Origin: an uncultured Oscillospiraceae bacterium
GTDB taxonomy: Bacteria; Bacillota; Clostridia; Oscillospirales; Ruminococcaceae
Reading direction: 5' to 3'
Length of the DNA: 59,857 bases
Assembly: GCA_934539585.1 (NCBI GenBank)
Contig: CAKTCT010000015.1
Span: 1-59,857, forward strand
Made by a program: the position numbers and the translations under genes. Under the pieces are notes generated by a model that did not search any database, was not told the DNA's origin, and worked only from the letters and a program-made list of their open reading frames with translations. This document shows, piece by piece, positions 16,478 to 24,443 of the stretch (position 1 is its first letter; each line of letters starts with the position of its first letter).

Positions 16478-17779
16478 ATGAACGACATCATTGAAGCCCG
16501 GACCCAGCGGACCAAATGGTTCCTGGAGGACCGGTTCGGCATGTTCATCCACTGGGGCCTGTACGCCATCCCCGCCCGGGGCGAGTGGGTCCGCAGCGTG
16601 GAGCGGATCCCGGAAAAGGACTACCTGCCCTTTTTCGACGAGTTCAACCCCACGGACTACGACCCCAAGGCCTGGGCCAGGGCCGCCAAGGAGGCCGGGA
16701 TGAAATACGCCGTCCTCACCTCCAAGCACCACGACGGCTTCTGCCTGTTTGATTCCAAGCTCACCGACTTCAAGTCCACCAACACCAAATGCGGCCGGGA
16801 CCTGGTCCGGGAGTTCCTGGACGCCTTCCGGGCCGAGGGCATCAAGGTGGGGCTTTACTACTCCCTCATCGACTGGCACCACCCGGATTTCCCCCACTTC
16901 TCCGACCAGAACCACCCCATGCGCCAGAACCCTGACTACCCCGACGAGGGCCGGGACTTCAGCCGGTACGTCGAGTACTTCCACGGCCAGGTCCGGGAGC
17001 TGCTGACCAACTACGGCAAGCTGGACATCATGTGGTTCGACTTCTCCTACGGTCCCATGACCGGGGAAAAGTGGGAGGCCACCAAGCTGGTGACCATGAT
17101 CCGGGAGCTCCAGCCCTGGATCGTCCTCGACAACCGCCTGGAGGTCGGCGGCGAAAGCTACGGCAGCATCTCCAGCGACGAGCCCCATTTCTATTCCGGC
17201 GACTTCGCCTCTCCGGAGCAGATGATCCCGCCCCAGGGCCTCACCGACATCCACGGCAAGTCCATCCCTTGGGAGTCCTGCATCACCCTCAACGACAACT
17301 GGGGCTACTGCGCCACGGACCACCACTACAAGACCCCCAAAATGGTCATCCGGAACCTGGTGGAGTGCGTCAGCAAAAACGGCAATATGCTCCTGAACGT
17401 GGGCCCCAACGCCAAAGGCCAGATTCCCGACGAATCCCTGGCCATTCTCAAGGAGGTGGGCGTCTGGATGAAGAAGAACCACGACTCCATCTACGGCTGC
17501 GGCATTTCCGAGCTGCCCAAGCCCGAGTGGGGCCGCTACACCCAGAAGGGCAACAAGCTCTACGCCCACATTTACGAGGAGTGCATCAACGCCGTCTGCG
17601 TGGACCTGCCTCCGGAGCGGGTAGCCGCCATCCGACTGGTAGCCGACGGCTCGGAGATTCAGCCCTTTACCGGATGGACGGTGAAATCCTTCCCCGGCCG
17701 GACCTTCGTCGCCCTGGGCCACAATAACTTCCCGCTGCCGGATGATAAGGACACGGTGGTGGAGCTGACGCTGAAATAA
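16478..17779 (+). CDS. GH29 alpha-L-fucosidase
   Basis: A 433-residue intracellular enzyme (no signal peptide) that removes L-fucose from glycans or oligosaccharides. GH29 hallmarks are FGMFIHWGLYAIPARGEW near the N-terminus, TSKHHDGFCLFDSK, the nucleophile Asp188 in MWFDFSYG, and NGNMLLNVGPNAKGQIP followed by a C-terminal beta domain. AAAGGAGG stands 8 bases before the ATG. It is divergent from an AraC regulator and followed by a structured repeat and a terminator. No fucose catabolic genes (fucI, fucK) are in the window. Confidence 0.93.
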   Translation: MNDIIEARTQRTKWFLEDRFGMFIHWGLYAIPARGEWVRSVERIPEKDYLPFFDEFNPTDYDPKAWARAAKEAGMKYAVLTSKHHDGFCLFDSKLTDFKSTNTKCGRDLVREFLDAFRAEGIKVGLYYSLIDWHHPDFPHFSDQNHPMRQNPDYPDEGRDFSRYVEYFHGQVRELLTNYGKLDIMWFDFSYGPMTGEKWEATKLVTMIRELQPWIVLDNRLEVGGESYGSISSDEPHFYSGDFASPEQMIPPQGLTDIHGKSIPWESCITLNDNWGYCATDHHYKTPKMVIRNLVECVSKNGNMLLNVGPNAKGQIPDESLAILKEVGVWMKKNHDSIYGCGISELPKPEWGRYTQKGNKLYAHIYEECINAVCVDLPPERVAAIRLVADGSEIQPFTGWTVKSFPGRTFVALGHNNFPLPDDKDTVVELTLK

Positions 17780-17800
17780 AAGCACAAGAAAAGTTTTCCT

Positions 17801-17926
17801 CGATTTTTTCAAAAAATCGCAGGGTGGAGGGGCAGCGCCCCTCCTCGCTGGCCGCAGCCAGCGAAAGCCTGATGCTTCATAAGATCAGGAGGGGTATGGG
17901 GAACCCTATCAAGGGGTTCCCCATAC
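17801..17926. repeat. Structured dispersed repeat, copy A
   Basis: Four successive inverted repeats: CGATTTTTT/AAAAAATCG (17801-17819), GGAGGGGC/GCCCCTCC (17826-17844), CGCTGGC/GCCAGCG around a CGCA loop (17846-17863), then AAGATCAGGA and a 13-bp stem GTATGGGGAACCC/GGGTTCCCCATAC (17894-17926). Copy B at 59623-59801 keeps the same order and the same CGCA loop but different stem bases. The two copies share the exact 19-mer GGGGAACCCTATCAAGGGG. Confidence 0.75.
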
Positions 17927-17955
17927 AGTTCTGTAAAACTTTATTTGCTTTCTCC

Positions 17956-17990
17956 CGGCGGGACAAATGTCCCGCCGCTTTCTCTTTTCC
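17956..17990 (+). terminator. Intrinsic terminator downstream of fucosidase
   Basis: A perfect 9-bp stem CGGCGGGAC/GTCCCGCCG with AAAT loop is followed by CTTTCTCTTTT. It closes the fucosidase transcript after the repeat element and insulates the response-regulator promoter 26 bases further on. Confidence 0.75.
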
Positions 17991-18015
17991 GGCAAGAAAA
18001 TCCCGGATTCCTTCC

Positions 18016-18044
18016 TTGACATTCAAAAACATGCACGATATAAT
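18016..18044 (+). promoter_or_regulatory. Consensus promoter of the response regulator gene
   Basis: TTGACA and TATAAT, both perfect, separated by exactly 17 bases. The regulator start codon is 65 bases downstream. Confidence 0.85.
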
Positions 18045-18064
18045 AATGTTAAATTGATGTATTC

Positions 18065-18091
18065 TGTGTAAAACGATGAATTTTGTCGAAA
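18065..18091 (+). promoter_or_regulatory. Candidate operator shared by the RR and GH31 promoters
   Basis: TGTGTAAAACG (18065-18075) and TGTCGAAA (18084-18091) lie between the RR promoter and its ATG. The first word recurs inverted as CGTTTTACACA at 19643-19653 and the second recurs directly at 19621-19628, upstream of the GH31 gene. Two shared words in two adjacent control regions suggest a common binding protein, probably this AraC-type response regulator. Confidence 0.4.
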
Positions 18092-18108
18092 TATCGGGAG
18101 GAATCGAC

Positions 18109-19608
18109 ATGGCAGAACCCTACGAAATGCTGATTGTAGACGATGAGCGGATCGAACGGGAGGGCGTCAAAAGCCTGATCCGCAAATATCAGCTGCCCTT
18201 TCACGTCGCCGAGGCCTGTGACGGCAGCGCAGCCAAGGAGTTTTTGCAGTCGCATCCCGTGGACGTGGTTTTCACCGACATCGTCATGCCGCTGTGCAAT
18301 GGCGTGGAGCTGGCCCGATGGATCCGCACCGCCATGCCGGAAAGCATCACGGTGATTTACAGCGCCTACGGCGAGTTCGAGTATGCCCAAAAAGCGCTGG
18401 AAGCCCGGGTGCTCAAATATGTTCTCAAGCCCCTGTGTCCGGAACGCTTCCGGGCAGAAATGGAGGAAGTCGCCCTTCTCTGCGAACAGCGCCGCTCCCG
18501 CCGGAGGGAGCAGGAGCAGTGGCAGCGGCGAAAGCGCCGGTCCGCCCTTCTCCGGGCCCTGTACGCCCCGGCGGAAGCCCCCCTTCCCTCCTGGCCGGAC
18601 CCGCGGCCCCGGGGAATGGCGCTGCTGGAAACCGCCGACCGCTTCTTCGACCGCAGCGGCGACCAGCTGGACGCTTTCTGCCAGACGGCCTTTCCCGGCG
18701 GGGACCTCCTGATTCTCAACGAGCGCCAGGGGCTGCTCCTTTTCCCCTGGGAGGACGGGGCCTCCCCCCTTCCCGGGGTGTGGGATACCCTGAGCGGCTT
18801 TTGGCGGGAGCGGCAGGTAGCCCGATTCTTCGCCGCCTTCGGCACGCCGTTTTCCCATCCTCGGGACATGGCGGCCCAGCTTTCCCAGCTGGAGGGGCTG
18901 ATGGAAAACGCCTTTTTTCTCCCGGAAAGCGCCCCCCTGTTCCTGGACGCCCCCACAGAGCGCCGCTCGGGGGAAAAGGACGAAGAACAACGCTGCATCC
19001 GTGCCCTGGAGGAGCAGGCAAAGCTCCGCAGCGCCCCGGATTTCCGCCAGGCCCTGAGCCGGCTCACCGCCTACTACGCCTGCCGGGAGCAGCTTTCCAG
19101 CATCTATGTGAAGTGCGTCTTTTTCCGGCTCCTCCACCTTCTGATGGAGGGCCGGACCGCCGAGGAAGAAAGCCTCCGCATGGAGCAGCTGGCCCGCTGC
19201 CGGAGCCTGGATGAGCTCTCCGCCGCCCTGGAGGACGCCTTCGGAAAAAGCGCTCCCCCTGAACCGCCGGTCCCGTCTTACAGCCAGATGGTCCGGCAGA
19301 TTCTGGACATCATCCGCCGGGACTACGCCAAAAACATCGGCGTGGAGTACCTGGCATCCTGCGTCCGCCGAACGCCCGGATACCTGAACACCGTCTTCCG
19401 CCGGGAAACCGGGTGCAACCTGCTGAAATACCTGAACCAGTACCGGCTGGAAAAAGCCCGGGAGCTTCTCTCCCAGCCCGAAGCCAAGGTCTCCGCCATC
19501 AGCGAGGCCCTGGGGTATTCCACGCCGTCTTACTTTATCATGCAGTTCAAGAACCACTTCGGCATGACGCCGGGGGAGTACAGCGGGCAGTTTCGCCGGA
19601 CCCCCTGA
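18109..19608 (+). CDS. Response regulator, CheY receiver plus AraC output (YesN type)
   Basis: A 499-residue regulator starting at MAEPYEMLIVDDE, with GGGAGG 8 bases before the ATG; the in-frame ATG at 18076 lacks a ribosome site. The receiver has the acidic pair D11/D12, phospho-acceptor D57 in VVFTDIVMP, and K in YVLKPL. A variable middle part (about 125-395) follows, then an AraC double HTH at 400-495 (IGVEYLASCVRRTPGYLNTVFRRETG; ISEALGYSTPSYFIMQFKNHFGMTPGEY). Partner is almost surely the YesM-type kinase at 28614, on the far side of the GH31 and GH20 genes. It likely activates those secreted hydrolases. Confidence 0.92.
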   Translation: MAEPYEMLIVDDERIEREGVKSLIRKYQLPFHVAEACDGSAAKEFLQSHPVDVVFTDIVMPLCNGVELARWIRTAMPESITVIYSAYGEFEYAQKALEARVLKYVLKPLCPERFRAEMEEVALLCEQRRSRRREQEQWQRRKRRSALLRALYAPAEAPLPSWPDPRPRGMALLETADRFFDRSGDQLDAFCQTAFPGGDLLILNERQGLLLFPWEDGASPLPGVWDTLSGFWRERQVARFFAAFGTPFSHPRDMAAQLSQLEGLMENAFFLPESAPLFLDAPTERRSGEKDEEQRCIRALEEQAKLRSAPDFRQALSRLTAYYACREQLSSIYVKCVFFRLLHLLMEGRTAEEESLRMEQLARCRSLDELSAALEDAFGKSAPPEPPVPSYSQMVRQILDIIRRDYAKNIGVEYLASCVRRTPGYLNTVFRRETGCNLLKYLNQYRLEKARELLSQPEAKVSAISEALGYSTPSYFIMQFKNHFGMTPGEYSGQFRRTP

Positions 19609-19713
19609 GCGGTACGGCCCTGTCGAAAATTGTCGCACTGTGCGTTTTACACAAAAATCGTTGAAAGTTAACGTTAAAAAGTGGAAATTCAGCATTTTCT
19701 TTCCTTTCCAATG

Positions 19714-19722
19714 TGGTATGAT
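19714..19722 (+). promoter_or_regulatory. Extended -10 upstream of the GH31 gene
   Basis: TGGTATGAT is an extended -10 element, but no good -35 is found 17 bases upstream. That combination is typical of activator-dependent promoters, consistent with control by the response regulator. The motif lies about 110 bases before the GH31 start. Confidence 0.45.
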
Positions 19723-19830
19723 GAGAGTGGAGGGACGGCGGTTCTTTCGTTTCCGGAGACCCCCTGTCCCTTGTGGAAAGCCGGTCAACCCATCCTGCGC
19801 CGCAGAAAAGAAAGGAAAGGAATGCTCACG

Positions 19831-22800
19831 ATGTTCAAAAAATGTCTAACGTGGATTCTTGCATTGGCTCTGTGCACGACCGTTTTCTCCGGGAACCGGC
19901 CCGTGGCCGCCGCAGCTGCAGACAGTTCTGGCGAACAAACATTTTCGGAAAATGGCAACCAAGTGCAGATTCGCCTCCTGTCCCAGGAGGTGGTACGGCT
20001 GCGGGTAGGCCCCGGCGGCCAATTTGCCGCGGATTTTTCCGGCGATGCCACCATCGTAAAGCCGGACGAAGACTGGGAAGGCGCTCCGGACCTGGATCCG
20101 GACCCCGATGTCGTAGACACCGGAAAGCTGAAGCTGGTTTTCAGCCGGGAGCCCCTGACCCTCACCGTCTATAACGCCGACGGACAGGCTCTGCTCTCCA
20201 ATTACACCTTCGACTTTTCCCAGTCCAAGGCCGTTTGGGACCTGGCCCCAAACGAGCACCTTTACGGCTTCGGCGACCGCCGGGGCGGCCTGGATAAGCG
20301 GGGGAAGGTCATGGATGTCTGGAACAGTGACACCGACTACCACACCACCCCGGAAACCGGGTACAAAAGCGTCCCCATGTACTGGAGCAGCCTGGGATAC
20401 GGCGTCTACCTCCACAACTGGCAGCCCTCCACCTTTAATTTAGGCGGCACCGACGCCGGGAAAATCCAAATCACCGCCAGCGGCGGGGAAATGGACTTCT
20501 ACCTCTTTGGAGGCCCCACCTTCGCCGACATCGCCGGTCAGTACACCGCTTTGACCGGCCGCCCGGCCATGCTGCCCAAGTGGGCCCTGGGTTATCACCA
20601 AGGCGGGGCGGGCAATGACCCCACCCTCAACTGGGCTTCCGGCGTGGCTTCTCAGATGCGGCAGAACCAGCTTCCCTTGGACGCCGTCTATTACGACGAC
20701 TGGGACGCCTCCTACTTTACCCCCGCCGCCGTAGGGAGCCTCAAGGACCAATACCACATCCAGATCACCGCTGGACTGGGAATGCCTTACAGCGCCGCAG
20801 GCTCCGACCTCTGGAACGCTCTGGCCCAGCTTTCGCCCAAAGGAATGCTCTGCGATGCGGAGGGAACCCCCTTGCAGTACTGCGCCAACGGCTTTGAAAA
20901 TCCGGTGACGGACTTCGACTTTTTTAACAGCGCCGCCTGTGATGAAATTTTCAACCAGGTCTGGAAAGGCCCTCTGGATGCCGGTGTCTGGAACGGCATG
21001 AGTGATTTCGGCGAGCTGGACTACGTTCCAAATCCCACCCAGGCGTTTTTCCCCTCCTTCCAGAACCCCGCCCGCTCCGCCTATGAGCTCCACAATCTTT
21101 ACGGCCTGCAATATTTCATGTCCATGACCCAGCGGGCCGCAGACTATAAAGACTCCCGGCTCATCGGCATGACCCGGCCCGGCACCGCCGGTTCCCAGCG
21201 GTACGGCTGGACCTGGACAGGGGACTCCGACACCAATTACGACGGCGTCAACGGATTTCAGGCCCACCTGCGGGGTGTGCTGAACCTCACCATGTCCGGA
21301 TTTTCCAACGTGGGCTTCGATATCGGCGGCTGGGACGGTGTCTCCGATAACGCCCTGTTCGCCCGGTGGTTCCAGGCGGGAATGTTCAACCCCTACGCCG
21401 CCGCCCACGGCTGCGGGGACCACACCATTTACGGCGCTCACGCCGCCGTGATGGATGTCTGCCGTGACGCCCTGGAGCTGCGGTACTCCCTGCTGCCCTA
21501 TACTTACAGCCTGATGTACCAGGCCCACCAGACCGGCGTCCCAATCCAGCGGACCCTGGCCTTTGAGACCAACTGCGAATCCGGCACGGAAGACCTCTGG
21601 GACGAATTCTTCTACGGTCCCAGCCTGCTGGCTGCCCCGGTAATCCGGGACAGCACCGTGAAAAACGTCTATCTCCCCTCCGGCACCTGGATCGACTACT
21701 GGGACGGAAAGACCGCCTACTCCGGACGGCGGCGTCTGGAATACAGCGCCCCGCTGGACTGCATCCCGCTCTTTGTCAAAGCCGGAGCCATCCTCCCCAC
21801 CGGGCCGGCGATGCAGTATACCTCCCAGCTGGAAAATCCCCCGCTGACCCTGGATTACTACCCCGCCGAGACCCTCAGCACCTTCACCCTCTTTGAGGAC
21901 GATGGCGTCCACGGCTATGAGGACGGGAACTACGCCACCACCCAGTACACTGCCCAGCGCACCGGCGACAGCGTCTCCTTCACCCTTCACTCCCGGGAGA
22001 CCCACGGGACCTACTCCCAGCCGCCCCGGAGCTGTACCCTGAAAATCCACCTCCTTCTCCCGGCGGAGGACTACCAGGTCGCCGTCAACGGCCAACCCGC
22101 CGATCCCGCCGACTGGTCCTATGACAGCGAGGCCCAGCTGCTGACCCTGAACCTGACAGACGACGGCTCCCAGAAAGCCGTGGTGGTCTCCTCCGGTCAG
22201 GCCAAGATTTCCCGGCTCCCCAACGCAGCCGGTTACCTGAACACCCCCTCCGTCTACGATGCCGATGCGGCGGACGAGCCCGGACAGCAGGTCCACCCCG
22301 ACGTGGTCCGTTTCGATGCGCCCTGGAACGGCTACCGCTACTGGATGTCCACTACCCCTTATCCCTTCACCTGCGAGCCCAAGGAGAACCCCTCCATTCT
22401 GGCCTCCAACGACGGGCTGACCTGGGTGATCCCCGATGGTGTCTCCGGCGTTCTGGCCGAAGCCCCCGCCAACGGTCACAACTGCGACACAGACCTTGTC
22501 TACAATCCCCTGACCGACGAGCTTTGGATGTACTACATCCGCACCGACGACTGCCAGCTCTCCGACCTAGGCGAGGACCAGCTCCGGGTGCTGAAATCCG
22601 CCGACGGCGTAACCTGGACCGACCAGCTGGTCTTCACCAGCCCCAAGGCCTACTCCATTCTGGGGCAGAGCATCTGCTACCGGGCCGACCGGCAGCTTTT
22701 TGAAATGTGGTACATCAATTCCGGAGAAAACTCCCGTCTGGAGTACCGCTCCTCTGCCGACGGGATGCACTGGTCCGCCCCCTCCTTCCCCTATTTTGAC

Positions 22801-24420
22801 GCCGAGGTCTCCCCCTGGCACGTCGACGTGCAGTATATTCCCTCCCGGCAGGAGTACTGGATGCTGTTCCCGGCAGCCTACAACGAAAGCGTCATGGACA
22901 CCGCCGTGTACTTTGCCAAGTCCTCCGATGGCCTCTGCTGGCAGACCAGCCGCAACGCCGTTCTGGAGCGCGGCCCCGCAGGCAGCTGGGATTCCTCCCA
23001 GATTTACCGCTCCACTTTCCTTTACGACAACGCCAGTGAAACCCTCCGGGTGTGGTATTCCGCCAACCGAAAGGACCCCAAGGGCCGGGGCGAGCTCTGG
23101 CACATCGGGTACACCCAAGGGCGGCTGGATACGGAGATCCCCGCCCGACTTATCAACGTTGCCCGGGGCAAATACGCTGAAGGCGACTGCGAATTCGGCC
23201 ATCCCGAGCAGCTGGCCACCGATGACAACCTGGACACCTATTGGGCCGCTCCCTTCTGCCCCACCTCCTGGCGGGTATACCTGCAAAACGTCTACGACAT
23301 CCAGACCGTCCGGGTGATCCCCTACCATGACGGCACGCGATATTACCAATACAACATCGAAACCAGCCTAGACGGCGTGAACTGGACCCGGGCCGCCGAA
23401 AAGACCGACCTTTCCCCCGCCACCGAAGCCGGGGACACCTACACCCTCAACGTCACGGCCCGGTATCTGCGGATCAATGTTCTCCACAACTCCGCCAACG
23501 CCGGAGCCCACCTCTGCGACGTAAAGGTCTACGGCACGCCCCACGCCGTTCCCTCGCCGCCGGTCAATGTCGCCCTGAATAAGACCGCCTCCGCCCTGAG
23601 CAGCGCCGAAGGCCACGGAGCCTCCCTGGCTGTGGACGGCGACGACTCCACCTACTGGGACGGCGCCCCGGCTCCCCAGACCTGGCAGCTGGACCTGGAG
23701 GACAACTACGACGTCACCATGGTCAACCTCAAAACCTTCGCCGACGGCGCCCGGTATTACCATTACACCATCGAAGCCAGCCGGGACGGCGTTTCCTGGA
23801 CCACCGTAGCCCAAAAGACCGATGACACCCCCGCCCGGGCCGACGGCGAAAGCTACAACGCCCCTATGATCGCCCGGTATTTCCGGGTGACGCTGACAGA
23901 AAACTCCGCCAACGACAGCGTTCACATCCGGGAGTTCCAGGTCTACGGGCTGTACAGCGCCGACCAGTCCTCCCTGCTCTCCGCAGGCATCACGCCCACC
24001 TGCTCCTTTGCAGGCGCGGCGGGACTGGAACGGCTCACTGACGGCGTCACGGCCTCCGAGCCCTATCTGGACACCACCGCAGGCGGGCTCCAATGGGTCC
24101 AGCTGGACCTGGGCGCGGAGCATGAGATCAACACCGTCTTTCTCTGGCACTATTACGCCGATGCCCGGACCTACCACGACGTGATCCTCCAGCTTTCCAA
24201 CGACCCGAACTTCTCCTCCGGCGTTTCGACCCTGTTCAGCAACGATGCCGACAACTCTGCCGGACAAGGCTATGGGTTCCATCCGGAATATGAGGAAACC
24301 GCCGCCGGACAGGAGATTTACTGCAAAAACATCCGGGCCCGGTATGTCCGGTTCTATTCAAACGGAAGCACCGTCAACGACTCCAACCACTATGTAGAAG
24401 CTCAGGTATACGGTCGATGA
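19831..24420 (+). CDS. Secreted GH31 glycosidase with propeller and three F5/8C modules
   Basis: 1529 residues. I start at MFKKCLTWILALALC because AAAGG stands 10 bases upstream; an ATG three codons earlier is too close. A Sec signal peptide ends after VAAAAA. The GH31 barrel covers about 40-700, with nucleophile Asp392 (GMSDFGE) and acid/base Asp465 (WTGDSD), followed by a DUF5110-like beta domain to about 795. Residues 800-1106 resemble a five-bladed glycosidase/sialidase-like propeller (ILASNDGLTWVIPDG and similar repeats). Three F5/8C (CBM32-like) domains end the protein (about 1110-1237, 1244-1375, 1380-1529). No LPXTG or SLH anchor is present. Alpha-glucosidase, xylosidase or galactosidase activity are all possible. 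Likely co-transcribed with GH20 and the kinase. Confidence 0.9.
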   Translation: MFKKCLTWILALALCTTVFSGNRPVAAAAADSSGEQTFSENGNQVQIRLLSQEVVRLRVGPGGQFAADFSGDATIVKPDEDWEGAPDLDPDPDVVDTGKLKLVFSREPLTLTVYNADGQALLSNYTFDFSQSKAVWDLAPNEHLYGFGDRRGGLDKRGKVMDVWNSDTDYHTTPETGYKSVPMYWSSLGYGVYLHNWQPSTFNLGGTDAGKIQITASGGEMDFYLFGGPTFADIAGQYTALTGRPAMLPKWALGYHQGGAGNDPTLNWASGVASQMRQNQLPLDAVYYDDWDASYFTPAAVGSLKDQYHIQITAGLGMPYSAAGSDLWNALAQLSPKGMLCDAEGTPLQYCANGFENPVTDFDFFNSAACDEIFNQVWKGPLDAGVWNGMSDFGELDYVPNPTQAFFPSFQNPARSAYELHNLYGLQYFMSMTQRAADYKDSRLIGMTRPGTAGSQRYGWTWTGDSDTNYDGVNGFQAHLRGVLNLTMSGFSNVGFDIGGWDGVSDNALFARWFQAGMFNPYAAAHGCGDHTIYGAHAAVMDVCRDALELRYSLLPYTYSLMYQAHQTGVPIQRTLAFETNCESGTEDLWDEFFYGPSLLAAPVIRDSTVKNVYLPSGTWIDYWDGKTAYSGRRRLEYSAPLDCIPLFVKAGAILPTGPAMQYTSQLENPPLTLDYYPAETLSTFTLFEDDGVHGYEDGNYATTQYTAQRTGDSVSFTLHSRETHGTYSQPPRSCTLKIHLLLPAEDYQVAVNGQPADPADWSYDSEAQLLTLNLTDDGSQKAVVVSSGQAKISRLPNAAGYLNTPSVYDADAADEPGQQVHPDVVRFDAPWNGYRYWMSTTPYPFTCEPKENPSILASNDGLTWVIPDGVSGVLAEAPANGHNCDTDLVYNPLTDELWMYYIRTDDCQLSDLGEDQLRVLKSADGVTWTDQLVFTSPKAYSILGQSICYRADRQLFEMWYINSGENSRLEYRSSADGMHWSAPSFPYFDAEVSPWHVDVQYIPSRQEYWMLFPAAYNESVMDTAVYFAKSSDGLCWQTSRNAVLERGPAGSWDSSQIYRSTFLYDNASETLRVWYSANRKDPKGRGELWHIGYTQGRLDTEIPARLINVARGKYAEGDCEFGHPEQLATDDNLDTYWAAPFCPTSWRVYLQNVYDIQTVRVIPYHDGTRYYQYNIETSLDGVNWTRAAEKTDLSPATEAGDTYTLNVTARYLRINVLHNSANAGAHLCDVKVYGTPHAVPSPPVNVALNKTASALSSAEGHGASLAVDGDDSTYWDGAPAPQTWQLDLEDNYDVTMVNLKTFADGARYYHYTIEASRDGVSWTTVAQKTDDTPARADGESYNAPMIARYFRVTLTENSANDSVHIREFQVYGLYSADQSSLLSAGITPTCSFAGAAGLERLTDGVTASEPYLDTTAGGLQWVQLDLGAEHEINTVFLWHYYADARTYHDVILQLSNDPNFSSGVSTLFSNDADNSAGQGYGFHPEYEETAAGQEIYCKNIRARYVRFYSNGSTVNDSNHYVEAQVYGR

Positions 24421-24443
24421 TCATCCGGAAAGGAAGGCATCTT

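Noticed and set aside
16373..17812. N-terminal extension of the AraC gene to 765 residues
   Set aside because: The extension is antisense to the fucosidase; AGGAGG directly before the GTG at 16372 and normal family length set the true start.
20440..22479. A 679-residue minus-strand open frame
   Set aside because: It is antisense to the GH31 barrel and has no recognisable motif or ribosome site.
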